Notes under the pieces: generated by a model
What the model saw: only the letters and a program-made list of their open reading frames with translations
The model's database searches: none
Told to the model about the DNA's origin: nothing
Part shown: piece by piece, positions 34,401 to 46,269 of the stretch
Layout: every line of letters starts with the position of its first letter
Numbering within the stretch: position 1 is the stretch's first letter
Origin: Hydractinia symbiolongicarpus
Taxonomy: Eukaryota > Cnidaria > Hydrozoa > Anthoathecata > Hydractiniidae
Direction of reading: 5' to 3'
NCBI RefSeq assembly: GCF_029227915.1
Contig: NC_079888.1
Coordinates: 9,345,001 to 9,409,000 of the forward strand
Length of the DNA: 64,000 nucleotides
Position numbers and translations under genes: made by a program

Positions 34401-35294
34401 TCCTGAAAGCCAATTATATCAGCATCAATTTCTTGCAGCTAAAAATAGATTTTTGCATATATAAATATATAATATAAACTGTGCATTCCATCTGACAAAA
34501 AAATGACAAAAAACACTGCAACTGTTGATGAATATTTTGATGGTATAATTTGTTACGCTAAAAGTAAATGTGCATACATTTACTTTTAGCGTAACAAATT
34601 ATGTTATTATCATTATGTATATATTATATATTCTTTTGGTTTACAAAAATGTATATATATACTGAAGAAATATTATGTACACAAAAATGATTTAGTTCTT
34701 TTTCTATTTATTTTGTGATAATGGACTTCCTTTACATATATATTGTTTTCATTAAGCATACTAGAAAAATGATAGTCTTTGTTTTCAATGAACATAGGGA
34801 GTTAAACATTATTTTCATCAATTGTACTGCTGGAATCAGCCAAAATTTTACCACAAACTATTTTTTATTTTTAGTTTTCACACTGTCCATAACATGATCA
34901 ATGTTTGCCCATTCCCAAACTGGCGATTTACCAAAATAAAAAAACTTAAAAAACTACCCCAAAAAGCTTTAATCTGACGAGCAATCACTCCAAACATTCC
35001 TTATTCAAGAAGGCAAAGATGTGTCATTATTTTACCAGTTTTTAAGGCAATTGTTCTCTCATAAGGGAGACATTTTGTGAGACATGTAAAGATATTAATT
35101 AATATGAAAGCAGTTGTTGTAAATTATATAACTCACAGCCAAAAACAGCTTCTTACCATTTCTGAAATGTATAATTTTCGAACTTCCCAGTGGTACATAA
35201 CATTCCACAAGTTGTATGTTGCTACCACTATTTCTCTGCTATTCACATAACCATTAAAGCATAATAGTATGTTGATGATGGAGTTGAGCAACAT
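31409..35294 (-). CDS. EEP-superfamily membrane protein with split catalytic domain (6 exons)
   Basis: Exons read from the minus strand are 35294-35157, 34438-34082, 33774-33643, 33168-33034, 32522-32293 and 31790-31409. All splice phases agree, giving 457 residues. Residues 1-19 are a signal peptide. The endonuclease/exonuclease/phosphatase (DNase I, sphingomyelinase, inositol phosphatase) fold follows with TYNLWN (N28), GFQEVR (E59), FVHLS (H157), GDFN (D189, N191) and PDRIM (D264). A cysteine-rich, EGF-like segment (315-352) comes next, then a membrane helix at 360-386, a basic loop (RPRIRR...KFKLGK), a second helix at 408-423, and finally YPSDHLMV, the SDH catalytic motif of the fold, at 443-450. 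The full set of catalytic residues seen in DNase I-type enzymes therefore appears present. Substrate is not predictable. Two helices with a basic loop place both halves of the domain on the same, non-cytosolic side. Confidence 0.88.
31960..32100. repeat. ATTC/ATTT microsatellite in intron
   Basis: Runs of CATT, TTCA and TTTA tetranucleotides (for example TTCATTCATTCATT and TTTATTTATTTATT) lie in the last intron of the EEP gene. The resulting open frames on plus are spurious. Confidence 0.8.
34545..34602. repeat. Perfect 27-bp palindrome (hairpin) in EEP intron 1
   Basis: ATAATTTGTTACGCTAAAAG plus TAAATGT is followed by the four bases GCAT and then by its exact reverse complement. With no mismatches over 27 bp, it would form a stable cruciform or RNA hairpin. 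It may be a tiny fold-back element or a transcribed hairpin. Confidence 0.9.
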
Positions 35295-36679
35295 TATTAA
35301 GTTTTAAGTAAAAAAAGGAATTTTAGGTACATTTATTTTATTTAACAGTCTAAAATCAAATTTTTAATAAAAAGACATCATATATTTTTGTTACAGTTTT
35401 AGTATATTTCTTTCCTCAATCAAATTTGATGTTATGTTTTCCGATTCCATAAAAAGTTTTTTAAAGTTTATACAGTCTAAAAGTAAATTTCCTAAAAATT
35501 GTTAGCGATTTTTAGCATTATTTTCAGTTAATCAGTGCTTAGCAATGCTTTTTCTAAGTTTACTTATATGCATGCTATTTGTGAGACTTTGTTCTTAAAA
35601 AATATAAAGCTTAATATCTCAAGACAAACAAGTTGAGCAACGTTATTAAGTTTTAGCTCTCTATCTTTAATGTTACATACCATGTTCTATTATAAGAAAA
35701 TTATACATATTATACAAATATACATATATATTATGCCCTGAAAGATAGAAAATATAGGATTTAAGGTAACAGAGAAATATGTCTTATTTTACTGGTGATG
35801 AACAATCCATGAATACATTTCCAAAAAATCAGAAAAAATAAGAAATAAGGAGAAATTAAGGAGAGTAGCTAAAATTTAAACTTTTTAAGTATATTTAAGT
35901 ACTTTTAAGGACATTTTCTTTTTTTAAGGCTATTTAAGGAATTTAAGGAGGAGTGGTCACCCTGCAAAAATAAAATATGCTTGTTGCAAGGAAGGGTGCA
36001 AGGGTAGCTAAGAAAAATTAAGAGAAGCTTCAACCCCTAACTACTAAGAATAGTGAAGTATAAAGTACAAAACACTTCCAATAAATTTTCAAAACATTCC
36101 AAAACACAACAGATTATAGCTATAGCTAACCTACGATCTTGTGCAGAAATATCCAGAGAATTCACAATTTTAACTTTTCTTTGAAATGGAAGAAAGCATT
36201 GGTTGGTCAAAACTCTGCTCTACCTTTTGCAAATAAAATGGTAAGGTAACTAAACAGCATTCATAGCTAGTAGCCAGATTTTATTTAGCTATAACTTTCT
36301 CAACCACAAACAAAACATAAAACAGTCATCATTGGAACATTGTTTTTGTTTACAAAAATTACTTCATGAACCAACATCTCCAAATTTTGAAGACTAAGAT
36401 GTGTGTTGTAAATATTCATGTATCTTTAGCGTCGGACAATAAGGACAGCCACCGAAAACTGATAAAATCGTGAAATCTTACAGTGAAATGGTTTGTCACT
36501 TTTATGTTTTCGTTTTTTTACATTATTTAAGATTATAATTTGGTACTTTTTCTCAATTTTTCTTGTTCTCAAAAGTTTTTTTGCAGTCCATCTATCTTTT
36601 GAGCGAAGGAAAAGACTGACGCTGTAAAGTCTGCTCAAAACAGATACATAGAAGATTAATAGTTTTTAAGAAAAAGAAC

Positions 36680-36862
36680 TATAGATGCTGGATGACTTGC
36701 TATAAACTTTGTTTACATTTTTTTCGGCAGGCAAATAGTTTTTTAACCAATCAGATCTTCTAAAAAGAATTATTAGCCAATGAATTGATTTATTTTGCCT
36801 GCAAAAAAATAGTTTTAATGTAAAAATGTAAACAAAGCTTATAATATAGCAAGGGCATCTAT
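36680..36862. mobile_element. MITE with TATAGATGC ends
   Basis: Left end TATAGATGC...TTGCTATAAACTTTGTTTAC is mirrored by GTAAACAAAGCTTATAATATAGCAA...GCATCTATA on the right. It is about 183 bp, A/T-rich and without coding capacity. Confidence 0.65.
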
Positions 36863-36993
36863 ACTGGCTTCTTACTAAACCAACTCCAAGCACAGGTCTA
36901 TAAGGACAACTAAAACGAGCTTTAGAGCCTCAACATGTGTGACATAGACTGAGAATATGCACCATCTAGTCCGTCCAACTCAAGAAGTCATCA

Positions 36994-37402
36994 ATTCTCG
37001 GATCCGGGTAAACATGATCAAATTTTGAAAAAGAAAACAAGGAACTTTTGAGAAAAATGAGTGGCATATTTGGATTTATCAGCAAAAATTATATAACATA
37101 GGAAATTTAGAATACCAAAAGATTATTAGAACAGGATTTATTGTAATTTAAAGTTTTTAAATTTTATAAGAGTGTGACCATAATATCTAACTGCAGTGAA
37201 AAAATTTCACTGAAGTTAATTTGTGTGGTTATTTCTTCTTAAAACATCAAAAGTTTGGCTACTAATAGAGGCAGTTGTACTTAGTGTATAAACTTAAAAA
37301 TTTGCATGTTTCCATAAATTTTGATGTTGAATTTAAATATGTTGGTCATTCTTGTTAAGAATGATCAGAAAATTTCAAGCATGTTAAGCCGGATCCGAGA
37401 AT
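36994..37402. mobile_element. 409-bp element with ATTCTCGGATCCGG inverted ends
   Basis: Left ATTCTCGGATCCGGGTAAACATG and right CATGTTAAGCCGGATCCGAGAAT are inverted repeats that continue for about 35 bp with mismatches. The interior has no ORF. It is a non-autonomous DNA element upstream of the WDR61 exons. Confidence 0.65.
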
Positions 37403-37899
37403 AGCATCAGAACGGCACATGAATTTTTTTTGGCGTCAAATAAGTTTATGATTTAATGTAAACAAAAATTATATATTGCACTTTTGGTCAGGGGCTTTCC
37501 TTTTTTAAAAGCAATTTTAGGCAAGAAAAAAACTAACCCGATGCAGGTAAGTCTCTCCCGATCGGTGGTTGCGCACACTCACTCTATCGGGTGAAAGATC
37601 CTGTACTGATAAATTCCAGTGCATATTTAATCTTTCCAAAAATCTATAAACTAGCGTGAATAGCTAATTTAATCTACATAGTCCTTCTTTTCTTGCCTGT
37701 CAGGATATACGTGCATATACAGAACTTTGTAAACATTTGCAACTCCTCTATATACACTTGTATCTCTTCCCCAGCAGACAGATAGATAGATAGTAGTGCT
37801 TATTTTACATGGCTAGCCTCACTAATATTGAGGGATATACCCTGTCTATTATTTCCAGGAGGGGCCATGGCTTAGATGAAGAGTCCTAGAGTATTTATT

Positions 37900-38139
37900 G
37901 CTCATTTTGAGCTACGCAGACCCAATTAGGGCCCGCACTCTACTTGACAACTCCTGGCAACATCCAACAGCCCACACATGGAGCCATCTCACTAATTTCC
38001 CTCACATGGCCTGGGTTAACCCGAGGGTATGGTAACATTCACTTGCCCATGTTGAATCACCGTCAAGAGGAATTGAACCCAGGTCTCTTGCACAGAGTAC
38101 GAGAGCTATAACCACTAATCTACTAAAAATCGGCGCCAC
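37900..38139 (-). repeat. tRNA-derived SINE
   Basis: Read on the minus strand, the element starts GTGGCGCCGATTTTTAGTAG. An A-box-like TAGATTAGTGG (complement of 38112-38122) and a B-box GGGTTCAATTCC (complement of about 38069-38080) follow at the spacing of a tRNA internal promoter. The tail ends in GCCCTAATTGGGTCTGCG. These are RNA polymerase III promoter boxes of a tRNA-type SINE. A diverged copy lies at 3550-3693. Confidence 0.65.
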
Positions 38140-38159
38140 AGTCGTTTAGGAATTTGTGC

Positions 38160-38600
38160 TTAGAAATAAAATGATTATCTCCATTTCTACCAATTCCCTT
38201 GAAAATTTATTGGAAAGTTACTGCATGAGAAAAATTTTAATTTTATTTCTAAGCACAAGTTCCTAAATGACAGACAGTCTGGTTTTTAAAAACAATTTTC
38301 TACAGAAACTGCAGTAATAGATGTCTTTGATTTTATCCTTACTGAGCCGTCCAACAAAACTTTGGTTGAATTGTGCTCATTGACCTTCAAAAAGCTAATG
38401 CAGCTGACTCTTGTAAACGACACCACAGGGATCTGTGTTGCCCTCCCCCTGCTTTTCCTTTGTATAGCGATGACTTACGATCTATATATGCAGATGATAC
38501 AATAATTATGTCATCCCATAAAAGCTTGCATGCCCTTGTCTTGCAGGTCAAGTTAAAACTTTCGCAAGTAGAACTCTGGCTGAATAATAGCATTTGATGA
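38160..38600 (+). pseudogene. LINE (non-LTR retrotransposon) reverse transcriptase fragment
   Basis: In shifting frames the plus strand reads KHKFLNDRQSGF, FSTETAVIDVFDF, VLIDLQKA, QGSVL.P and then SDDLRSIYADDTIIM. These are the ordered reverse transcriptase motifs of LINE elements, with YADD as the catalytic site. In-frame stops and frameshifts, and a deletion between LIDLQKA and QGSVL, show that it is dead. The ISKHKFLND-coding segment is also present in inverted form at about 38143-38175, making a hairpin. It is a decayed insertion directly beside the SINE. Confidence 0.7.
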
Positions 38601-39474
38601 TAACAATAAAAAGCAAAAAAAGGTTATGTGTTATTTCGCAGCCTATAAATGCAGGCTTTAGCATCCCTGTGTTGAAGATAATAACCTATAGAAATAAAAA
38701 ATTTTAATGGAGAAGAAAATTTATTAGATCTGTCAAGTCTTTTTATTCTATACCACAATTGCAGAATAAATCGTTTTTTTTAAAACAAAAACAAATGGTA
38801 TTGCACCATTGCGGGTGTTCTAGCATACAATGGTACAATTTCAATCTTTTTACAAAGATTATTAGTATTTACCTTGCCACAGCATTGTGTTGCTTTGTTG
38901 TGGCCTATTTTGGAAATTAAATATTGCCGGACAATGACAATAAGAATTAAAGTTAAGTCCTAACTGCCTGCATATCACAGATGGTCTGAACTAATGGTCA
39001 ATTTCGCCAGTTGAGGGTACAATGTCGCTGGCTGGATTTTTGACTGAAAAAAAAGAGGCAAGATAATCTGGGTAATCAATGTATGTTATCCTAATACCAT
39101 TATCTAAGCGTCTTGCGACTTGCCTAGGTAACAAAATCGAGTTCACAAAGTAAATCTTCTCAGATTCATTAAAATGAAACCTGGCGACATTATACCACCT
39201 TTGCGAGAAAAATAAGATTTTATATCATTGGAATCTCAATTAGATAATATGTAGGTAATCATTTTTCTATTCTAGTATGCCGTATCTCAAAAGCTAGAAA
39301 ATGGTATGTATTATAATGGCTAATAAAAATTTTCAAACCTTACTCTGATAATATTGTGATTTGTATATATTTTGTTCTCAGCAATCAAATGTGTAAATTT
39401 CCAACCTGTATGTGCCAATTGAAATGTCTGCTAAAAGAACATAACATAACATTTTTAACTGCATTGTGTTACAG

Positions 39475-42400
39475 CACATGAAGACAGTATTTGGGCAGTT
39501 GCTTGGAGGACTAATGAAAATGATAAAACAGAGCATGTGGTAACTGGTGGGATTGATGATCTAGTGAAATGCTGGAAATGGTAGGTTTACTTTTAAAAAA
39601 ATCTATGTCTTTATCGTTAAATACTTGTGAACTTGTATATTAATGCAAAAACATAACATTTTAAAGATTACCTGGGTCAGACAGTCTTTAAATTCTGTGG
39701 TTGTGCATTCCAAACATGCACTTATTATAAAAATTAATATTACAACCTTTAACAACGTTAAAATTTAGGCAGAAGTTCAACGGTGGGAACAATATATATA
39801 TGGGATTTTGTGTCCAACCTGTGTGAATAAAGATCCCAATGTTTTAGGTTTCTTGTGTGAGAAGCTAAATATTTGCATAGAAGGCAGGACTAATCTAGCG
39901 TTCCAGCATTTTCCCAATTAAAATTTATCCTGAAATTTTCAGTTAGTTAGTGGAAGTAACTATATATTTATACTCCAAAATATTGTAACTAGTTTCTTTT
40001 TTTCATTGTGGAGGAATAAGAGAGTTCTAATACCTCAAACCACTTGATAAAATTCTCATTTGGGATTTAACTGCTTTTATTTTATATTTCTGAATCACAC
40101 TTGAAAGGCCATATCAAGTATTTAAGTGTTCTTTAAAGTATGCAGCACCAGCAAAAATCTCATTTTTAAAAGTTTGGTGTTTTGAATGTGTGTTCAATAG
40201 TCATTTTGCACTAGTGTGGGTATTTGCTCATTATACACCTCTCCTAGGTTCAAGATTTTTACTGTTGAACTGTTAGAATTTTGTTTTTGTGCAGGTCAGA
40301 TGACAGCTTGCAACATAAATGGACATTAGATGGTCATCAATTAGGAGTTGTTTCTGCTGACATAAACAGTACTGGGAACTGTATCTTTTGAATTTTCCTG
40401 CTGTTGTTTAAAACAGTGTTAATTTGAGAGACTTCGTTTGAGAGACTGTAGCCACGTAAATAATTTTAATCTAAGTTATGTACATAACATGTTTTCTATA
40501 ATGTATATGTAGATCAACAGTCTTCAACCATTAATATTATAACATGTTTCATTTTTGAGGGAAGAAATATTTACAGAATTAATTTTGGTACCCAGGAATT
40601 TTAACGAAATTAATTTTCACGAATTTGAGTAAATAAGTTCCAATTTTCTTTAATATACCCAAAATTATTTACAGTGCTAAGGAGATTGGGTTTAAAATAT
40701 GTCATAGATGGAAAATTATTTTGAAGAATTGATAATTGTGGACAGCAATTTCAAGTTTCAATTAAACCCAAGAACATTATTACATTTGTCTTAAATCACA
40801 AAAATATTTATTTCCTGGATCAAGATTTGCGAAAATATCTTGCACGAAAATTTCTGATGGCGAAAATTTCTTCTTTTAAGGTAGTCTTGTTAGAAAAATG
40901 TGCTCGTACTCAGCAAGTCATTCATATTATTTTTTTTATCATTTCATCATCATTTTTACATGCAATTATAATTTGACCTTAATTAAGAAGAAGTGGTGGC
41001 ATCCAGTTCATTGGATAGCCATATACGAATCTGGGATATTGATGTTGGGAAACAAGTCAAGAGTATTGATCTTGGACCAGGTATTCAACAAATATATGTT
41101 GTGTACATTTCTTCAGCATCAGTAGTATAATTAATTTATTTATTTAACTCTGTGTCACCATGGTAAATTTGCTGGTGAATTGTGTTTGAGTTTGTTTGTT
41201 TTCAAAAAAATTACTTCTCTGAAAAGCAGAAATAGTTTTTAACAGTGCAAAATTTCGCTGTAAACATTTAACCAATCAAAAGGAGTTATTGCGTTTTTTT
41301 GTTAAAAAATCTTCACTAGCTAGAATCGAAAATAATTAATTTTGATTTTAATATCAAAAAGATTAATTGCTATGGTGCTGAAGCAACAACATACCAAAAT
41401 ACCAAAAAGAGCGTTTATTTTTTTGCATATATTTTGTTTTCCTTAGAAAAGTGTTTTGCAGCTAATTTTCCAAGTTCGTCATTCACAGTTGGCCTTGTGA
41501 AAATCTGCGTTGTGAAAGTTCGCTTCTGGGGTAGTTGGACCAAATAAGAGTCAATTTGTGACTCAGTTTGTTTTCATAGCAATACAAAGGGTTACAAGCT
41601 ATCCGAATTTTTATTTATTTAGCCACCAGCAATAATGGCGCTTCAGAAAGTCAGTAAATAACATGTATCCCTATCCCATGTAAAATTTCTGTGTCATTGT
41701 TTGAAACCCTTAATTTCTTTTCACCTTCACATGACGCTTAATGTGTTTAAATGTTTGGGTTATACCTGAATAAGTGGAAAAACAGATCATGAGATTAGCG
41801 TTTTATTTGTTAGTGGATTCTTGGACCGTGACATTTTCACCAGACTCAAGATACATAGCTACAGGAAGTCATTCTGGCAAAGTCAACTTGATAGGAGTTG
41901 AAAGTGGTGTGAAGGAAGAAACGCTTGACACAAGGAGTAAATTTACAATGAGTATCGCTTATGTATGTTGTGAAGAAATTTTGATTTCTTTTATTGATTT
42001 TCTATTGTTTGTAGATGATAAAAAACTAAGCTGTTTTTTTTGTATACTATAAAACTGTGAGGTACTATGTCTTCATGACTAAAAGATTATTTTCAAGCCA
42101 GTAAGTGCTTTATAAATTGGACAAGAATCCATGATCCTGTCTCATATTATGGAAATTAATAGTAAAACTTCTATTTCAACTCTTCCGACTTAGATTCAAA
42201 TATGCACTCCTTCGTCGTGGTAATATATATTAGTCTTTGCGAAGACTTCGTTTTTCTCTAGAAACTTACGACAACACTTCCCTCTTTGGAGTAAGACTGT
42301 GATTTGTAGTTATAATTTTTAGGGGAATTTTTGTTGTCGTAAGACTAATTTTAATGTTAAACCGTTTCTTTCCCACTCACTCTTTGACCATCAAAGAAGT

Positions 42401-44510
42401 GGTTAAAAGTTTTCCTTTGTTATCTTTTTATCCTTTTTTATTTATAGTAAATTTTTTGTGATGCGTTTTTTTACTTTTTTAATTTTCTTGTAGAGTCCAG
42501 ATGGTAAATACGTCGCCTGTGGTGCGATAGATGGTATCGTCAATATATTTGATATGACTACTAAGAAATTGCTACACACTCTTGAAGGTGACTAAGATAA
42601 TTACTTTTTCACATTCCGTAAAAAGAGAGATCAAAAACTGTTTGGTTTGGTTTAATTTGGTTGGTTTGGGTTTTTTTTTATTTGTTGTTGTTGTTGTTGT
42701 TGTTTTTTTGTTTGTAGTGAATATATTTTTAGGACACGCTATGCCGATACGCTCTTTAACGTTTTCGCCTGACTCACAAATCCTACTGACGGCATCTGAT
42801 GACGGGCATTTAAAGATGTATGACGTGCAACATGCCAACCTTGCCGGAACATTATCCGGACACGGCTCGTGGGTTGTGAGTGTCGATTTCTCACCAGATA
42901 ATACACACTTTGTCTCAGCGTGAGTATATTTCTGAACTTAGCTGGTGGTTTTATTAAAGGGACTACAACAGTTTTGTCTATGGCAAAAAGTCTAGTTGTG
43001 TGGCAAATCACACGCCCAAAATTTCTGTTATGGTGTCCAGGCGTGTGACTGTGATCGCACGCGTTAGAATGACGGTACTTCTTTGGAACTAACGCCCGAT
43101 TTTAAGTTTAGTGCCTTACACGAAAGTCCGGTTTATGGCAGGGAAAAGGTTTATAAGGAAAAACACGTCTTAAATTATTTTGGGTATCATATTGGGGCAG
43201 TATAGGTAAAACGATAGAGAAGTACCTTATCAATTGATATCTGTAATTTATTCTATACAAGCACATACACCTTGCATTCATTTTAAACTGTTTTGTAAAA
43301 GAAACTTTTTGAATATATTTGACTAATCAAGGTAGCTATTTTCTATCAAATTATTGCATAAAAATCATTTGAAGCAACAACATTGACTTTCAAATTAAAT
43401 TAAGGCTATTTATTATAGCATTTTTAACAAATACAGTCCATTATGTTGTTTTTTTCCTCGTCAAAATAAACTTTCGATTCTATTGAAATGTTTTATATTT
43501 TGCAGACCGTATCTCATTTTCCCACTAAAACGGAATACCGAAAAATACTAAAAGTTATCTACTTTTGGAAAGAAGCAAATCATGAAAAAGTCAAATCATA
43601 AAGTAATTGTCTATTGTGATGCAATAATAACTGTCAACATAACCTATTTCTCTTTATGCAGCTCCAGCGATAAAAGCGTGAAAGTTTGGGATGCCGGCAG
43701 CCGACAATGTATTCACACGTTTTATGAACACAAAGATCAGGTATGTTGTTATTTTATTCGTAGAAGCTGTCTGCAGAGCTCCTAAACCCGGAATTAATAT
43801 GCGGCATGTATTTTGCGGACTTGTTGAAATATGAAAATTAGGGGATTTATTTTCGCTGATTAAAATATTTCAACTTTGTATCGTTTGTATGTAAAAGTAA
43901 AACGTTGAAGAAGGGAGACATTGACAAAAATTTTTTTTTTATTCCTGACAAAACCTTTTTTTTTTACTTCACATTAGTACTAATTCACGATTTCAAGATA
44001 AAATTGCAAAATTTTCCGCAGTGAATTGTGTTCGTGAGACATTGGGATTTTGTTTCTTAATTTGAGGCTGAAATTGTAGGCACTTTAAACTGGTAACTCG
44101 TGAAATGTTTAAAAAATTAACAGGGATCTTGCTGAAAAAAATTAAAAAAAAACATACAGACTGAACACAAATGTTTCTTAAAAAAACGTTTATTATTTAA
44201 GTACTTTTGAAATTCCTAGAGACTTTCAACTAATTAACTAACTCGCAAAATTTAAAGACCAGTATATATATTTACAGAGATCTTGGTTAAAGAAATTTTA
44301 ACGGTATAAAGCAGGGGTCTGACTCAAGTGTTCAGAAAAATCTACTCTAATAAAGTTTATCCAAGTTGAACTTAAAGAAATATTTCTTGTGTTCTGTAAG
44401 GTGAATTAACTTTATTTAAGGTCTGGGGAGTACGTTACAACAACAATGGATCCAAAATCGTATCGGTTGGTGATGATAAAGCCGTGATTGTTTATGATGT
44501 ACCTGTGTAA
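39475..44510 (+). CDS. WDR61/SKI8 WD40 protein, exons 2-9 (first coding exon not located)
   Basis: Exons are 39475-39580, 40295-40380, 40994-41080, 41814-41962, 42494-42587, 42733-42919, 43662-43740 and 44421-44510, all phase-compatible. The translation follows animal WDR61 closely: [91 protein letters not shown], and a final VSVGDD. The seven-bladed WD40 propeller belongs to the SKI complex (cytoplasmic mRNA 3'-5' decay with the exosome) and, in animals, to the PAF1 transcription elongation complex. About 15-20 N-terminal residues are missing; their exon must end in phase 1. The intron before the 42733 exon contains a GTT repeat. No sign of pseudogenisation. Confidence 0.95.
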
Positions 44511-44762
44511 AAACAACACAAAATTTTCGCGGGAAATTGACATTGTTGTCCACGCAATGAGCAAGAAGAGGTGGTGTACCGTAACACGGATAAGAAAACG
44601 GCAATTCGGACTTTCGGGATGTATTATAATTGTGAATAATAGTCTTAAGGAACACAAAAAAGTAAATTTTTTTCAAGGTATTAAAAGTCTCATTGCAAGT
44701 GACGTAAAATTCCGCGAATTTGGTAATTGTTTTGATTTCGTAAGACGAGCACGACTTAGTTA

Positions 44763-44768
44763 AATAAA
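44763..44768 (+). terminator. Poly(A) signal of WDR61
   Basis: AATAAA lies 253 bp downstream of the WDR61 stop codon, a normal distance for a short 3' untranslated region. Confidence 0.5.
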
Positions 44769-44851
44769 GTTTTTTAACCGAACATTAAAAGTTTCGAAGT
44801 TACAAGAAAACACCATCTTTTTCTTAAAAACTTCGTTCCCATGTCTTAACG

Positions 44852-45052
44852 TTGCGCTTCTTGAAACAAGAAGATGTAGCATGTGAGATAGTAAAGCCAC
44901 TTTGCACATCACTGCACTGCCCGACAGTAAGCGGGGTTCGATCGGTTCGCAGGAACATACCAAAGAAGATCGGTTTCGAGCACATCTCTAGTTTTGTCAA
45001 TGTGCAACGCGCGATCAAGAAAACTCTTGAGCTTGGCGGAATATACAGCTAA
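44852..45052 (+). other. Unassigned 66-codon open frame
   Basis: An open frame from ATG to TAA encodes a compact, basic sequence (KQEDVACEIVKPLC, VSGVRSVRRNIPKKIG, NVQRAIKKTLELGGIYS) with balanced composition unlike the surrounding A/T-rich frames. No family is recognised. It may be a fragment of a transposon ORF or a lone exon. It lies just left of a CAACCTCG-family element. Confidence 0.2.
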
Positions 45053-45132
45053 AGGGAACGAGCTTGCATAATTCCCTTAGTCAATTACCATTTCAATCTC
45101 GACGCCAGGTAAGAGCCCTGGGTACGAGGTTG
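45053..45132. mobile_element. CAACCTCG-family MITE
   Basis: It opens AAGGGAACGAGCTTGC and closes AGAGCCCTGGGTACGAGGTTG, the standard right end of the family. Confidence 0.6.
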
Positions 45133-45194
45133 TGACTAATTGCATTCGGATTTAGTCAGCAACTTTGGAACGCTTAGGGGCCGAGTTAAATCCG

Positions 45195-46266
45195 GTGTAA
45201 CCGTAAATAATTACTCCCTCATAAAAATTACTCCCCCAGTAATTATTTTCCTGGGAAATTATTACTCCTGGAGTGGTAATTTCCTAGGAAATTATTACTT
45301 TCACGCGGAAATTGTTACTCCCTTGAAATCACTCTTTTATGAATGGTGGATTACTTTTTTCCCAGTAAAAACTAACTTTCCCAGTAAAACTAACTCATGA
45401 AGACATTCCATTGTAAATTTGAATGCGCGAGGTTCCTTTATTCATAATTTTTATACTTTGTTTCATCGATTTCTAATCTTAAACATGTTTGTCTAGAGTG
45501 TCAAGCTCCAGTTATTTTTACTTTGTTTGATACATTTTTTAAACTCAAACGTTTATTTTATCTACAAGAAAATACTATTTATTACTTTATCCGATAAGTT
45601 CTTAATCTCAATGTCAAAAGTTTGTTTTTCTATTATTTAAATCTATTATTTATTTCATTTATAGATTTTTAAGCTCGATGTTTTCCAGATGTTATAAGAT
45701 TTTAAGCTCCGAAAAAGTTTTTCTCTCGTGATTTGTTAGCTATAATCATTTTGTTTCTAAACTCAAACCGAATGTACTTTTTTGTATTTGTTAAATTTAT
45801 TTCCTATTCATTTTATTGCAGTTTTTCGTTGTAAGGTTGTAGCTTATCGTGAGAAAATAGATTATTATCAAATGATTATTCTAACGTCAAGTTTAGCTGC
45901 ATATATTCATAGAGATATCTCTAAGATATATACCAACTCTTGCTTCTTATAAAAGCTTGTATATACATAGGTTTTGATAGTCCCACTGAAAAAGAGAAGC
46001 CAGACCCACCCCACCGAATTTTTAACTCCTTCGGTAGTCCACTGTAAGTTCTCTTAATAAATTCTTTTTATCAGCAAAATAAGGGTCATTTTTTATTTAT
46101 TAAGATAGGGGAGTAAAAATTTCCTGCGGGGAGTAATAATTTTCTGGTAAATAGATACTCCCGGGAGTAACAATATCCCGGGAAATAAGTACTGAGGAGT
46201 ACTTATTTCCTAGTAAATTATTACTGGGGAGTAAACTTTTAGGGGAGTATGTTTTTACGGTGACAC
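45195..46266. mobile_element. 1.07-kb DNA element with GTGT.ACCGTAAA inverted ends
   Basis: The left end GTGTAACCGTAAATAATTACTCCC is matched by the right end in reverse complement (GTGTCACCGTAAAAACATACTCCC). The outer 150 bp of each side consist of repeated small palindromes built on TTTCC.AGGAAAT and ATTACTCCC. The 700-bp interior is A/T-rich with no transposase. It looks like a non-autonomous DNA element. Confidence 0.7.
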
Positions 46267-46269
46267 AGG

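Larger units (their letters stand above)
35295..39474. other. Intergenic stretch between divergent EEP and WDR61 genes
   Basis: No coding exon is confidently assigned. It contains two inverted-repeat elements (36.68-36.86 and 36.99-37.40 kb), a SINE (37.9-38.1 kb) and a LINE fragment (38.16-38.6 kb). It should also contain the short first coding exon of WDR61 (about 15-20 codons ending in phase 1), which I could not identify, and the promoters of both genes. Confidence 0.5.

Noticed and set aside
39020-39060. First exon of WDR61 (ATGTCGCTGGCTGG...)
   Set aside because: No GT donor follows in the required phase 1 before an in-frame stop, so it cannot join the 39475 exon.
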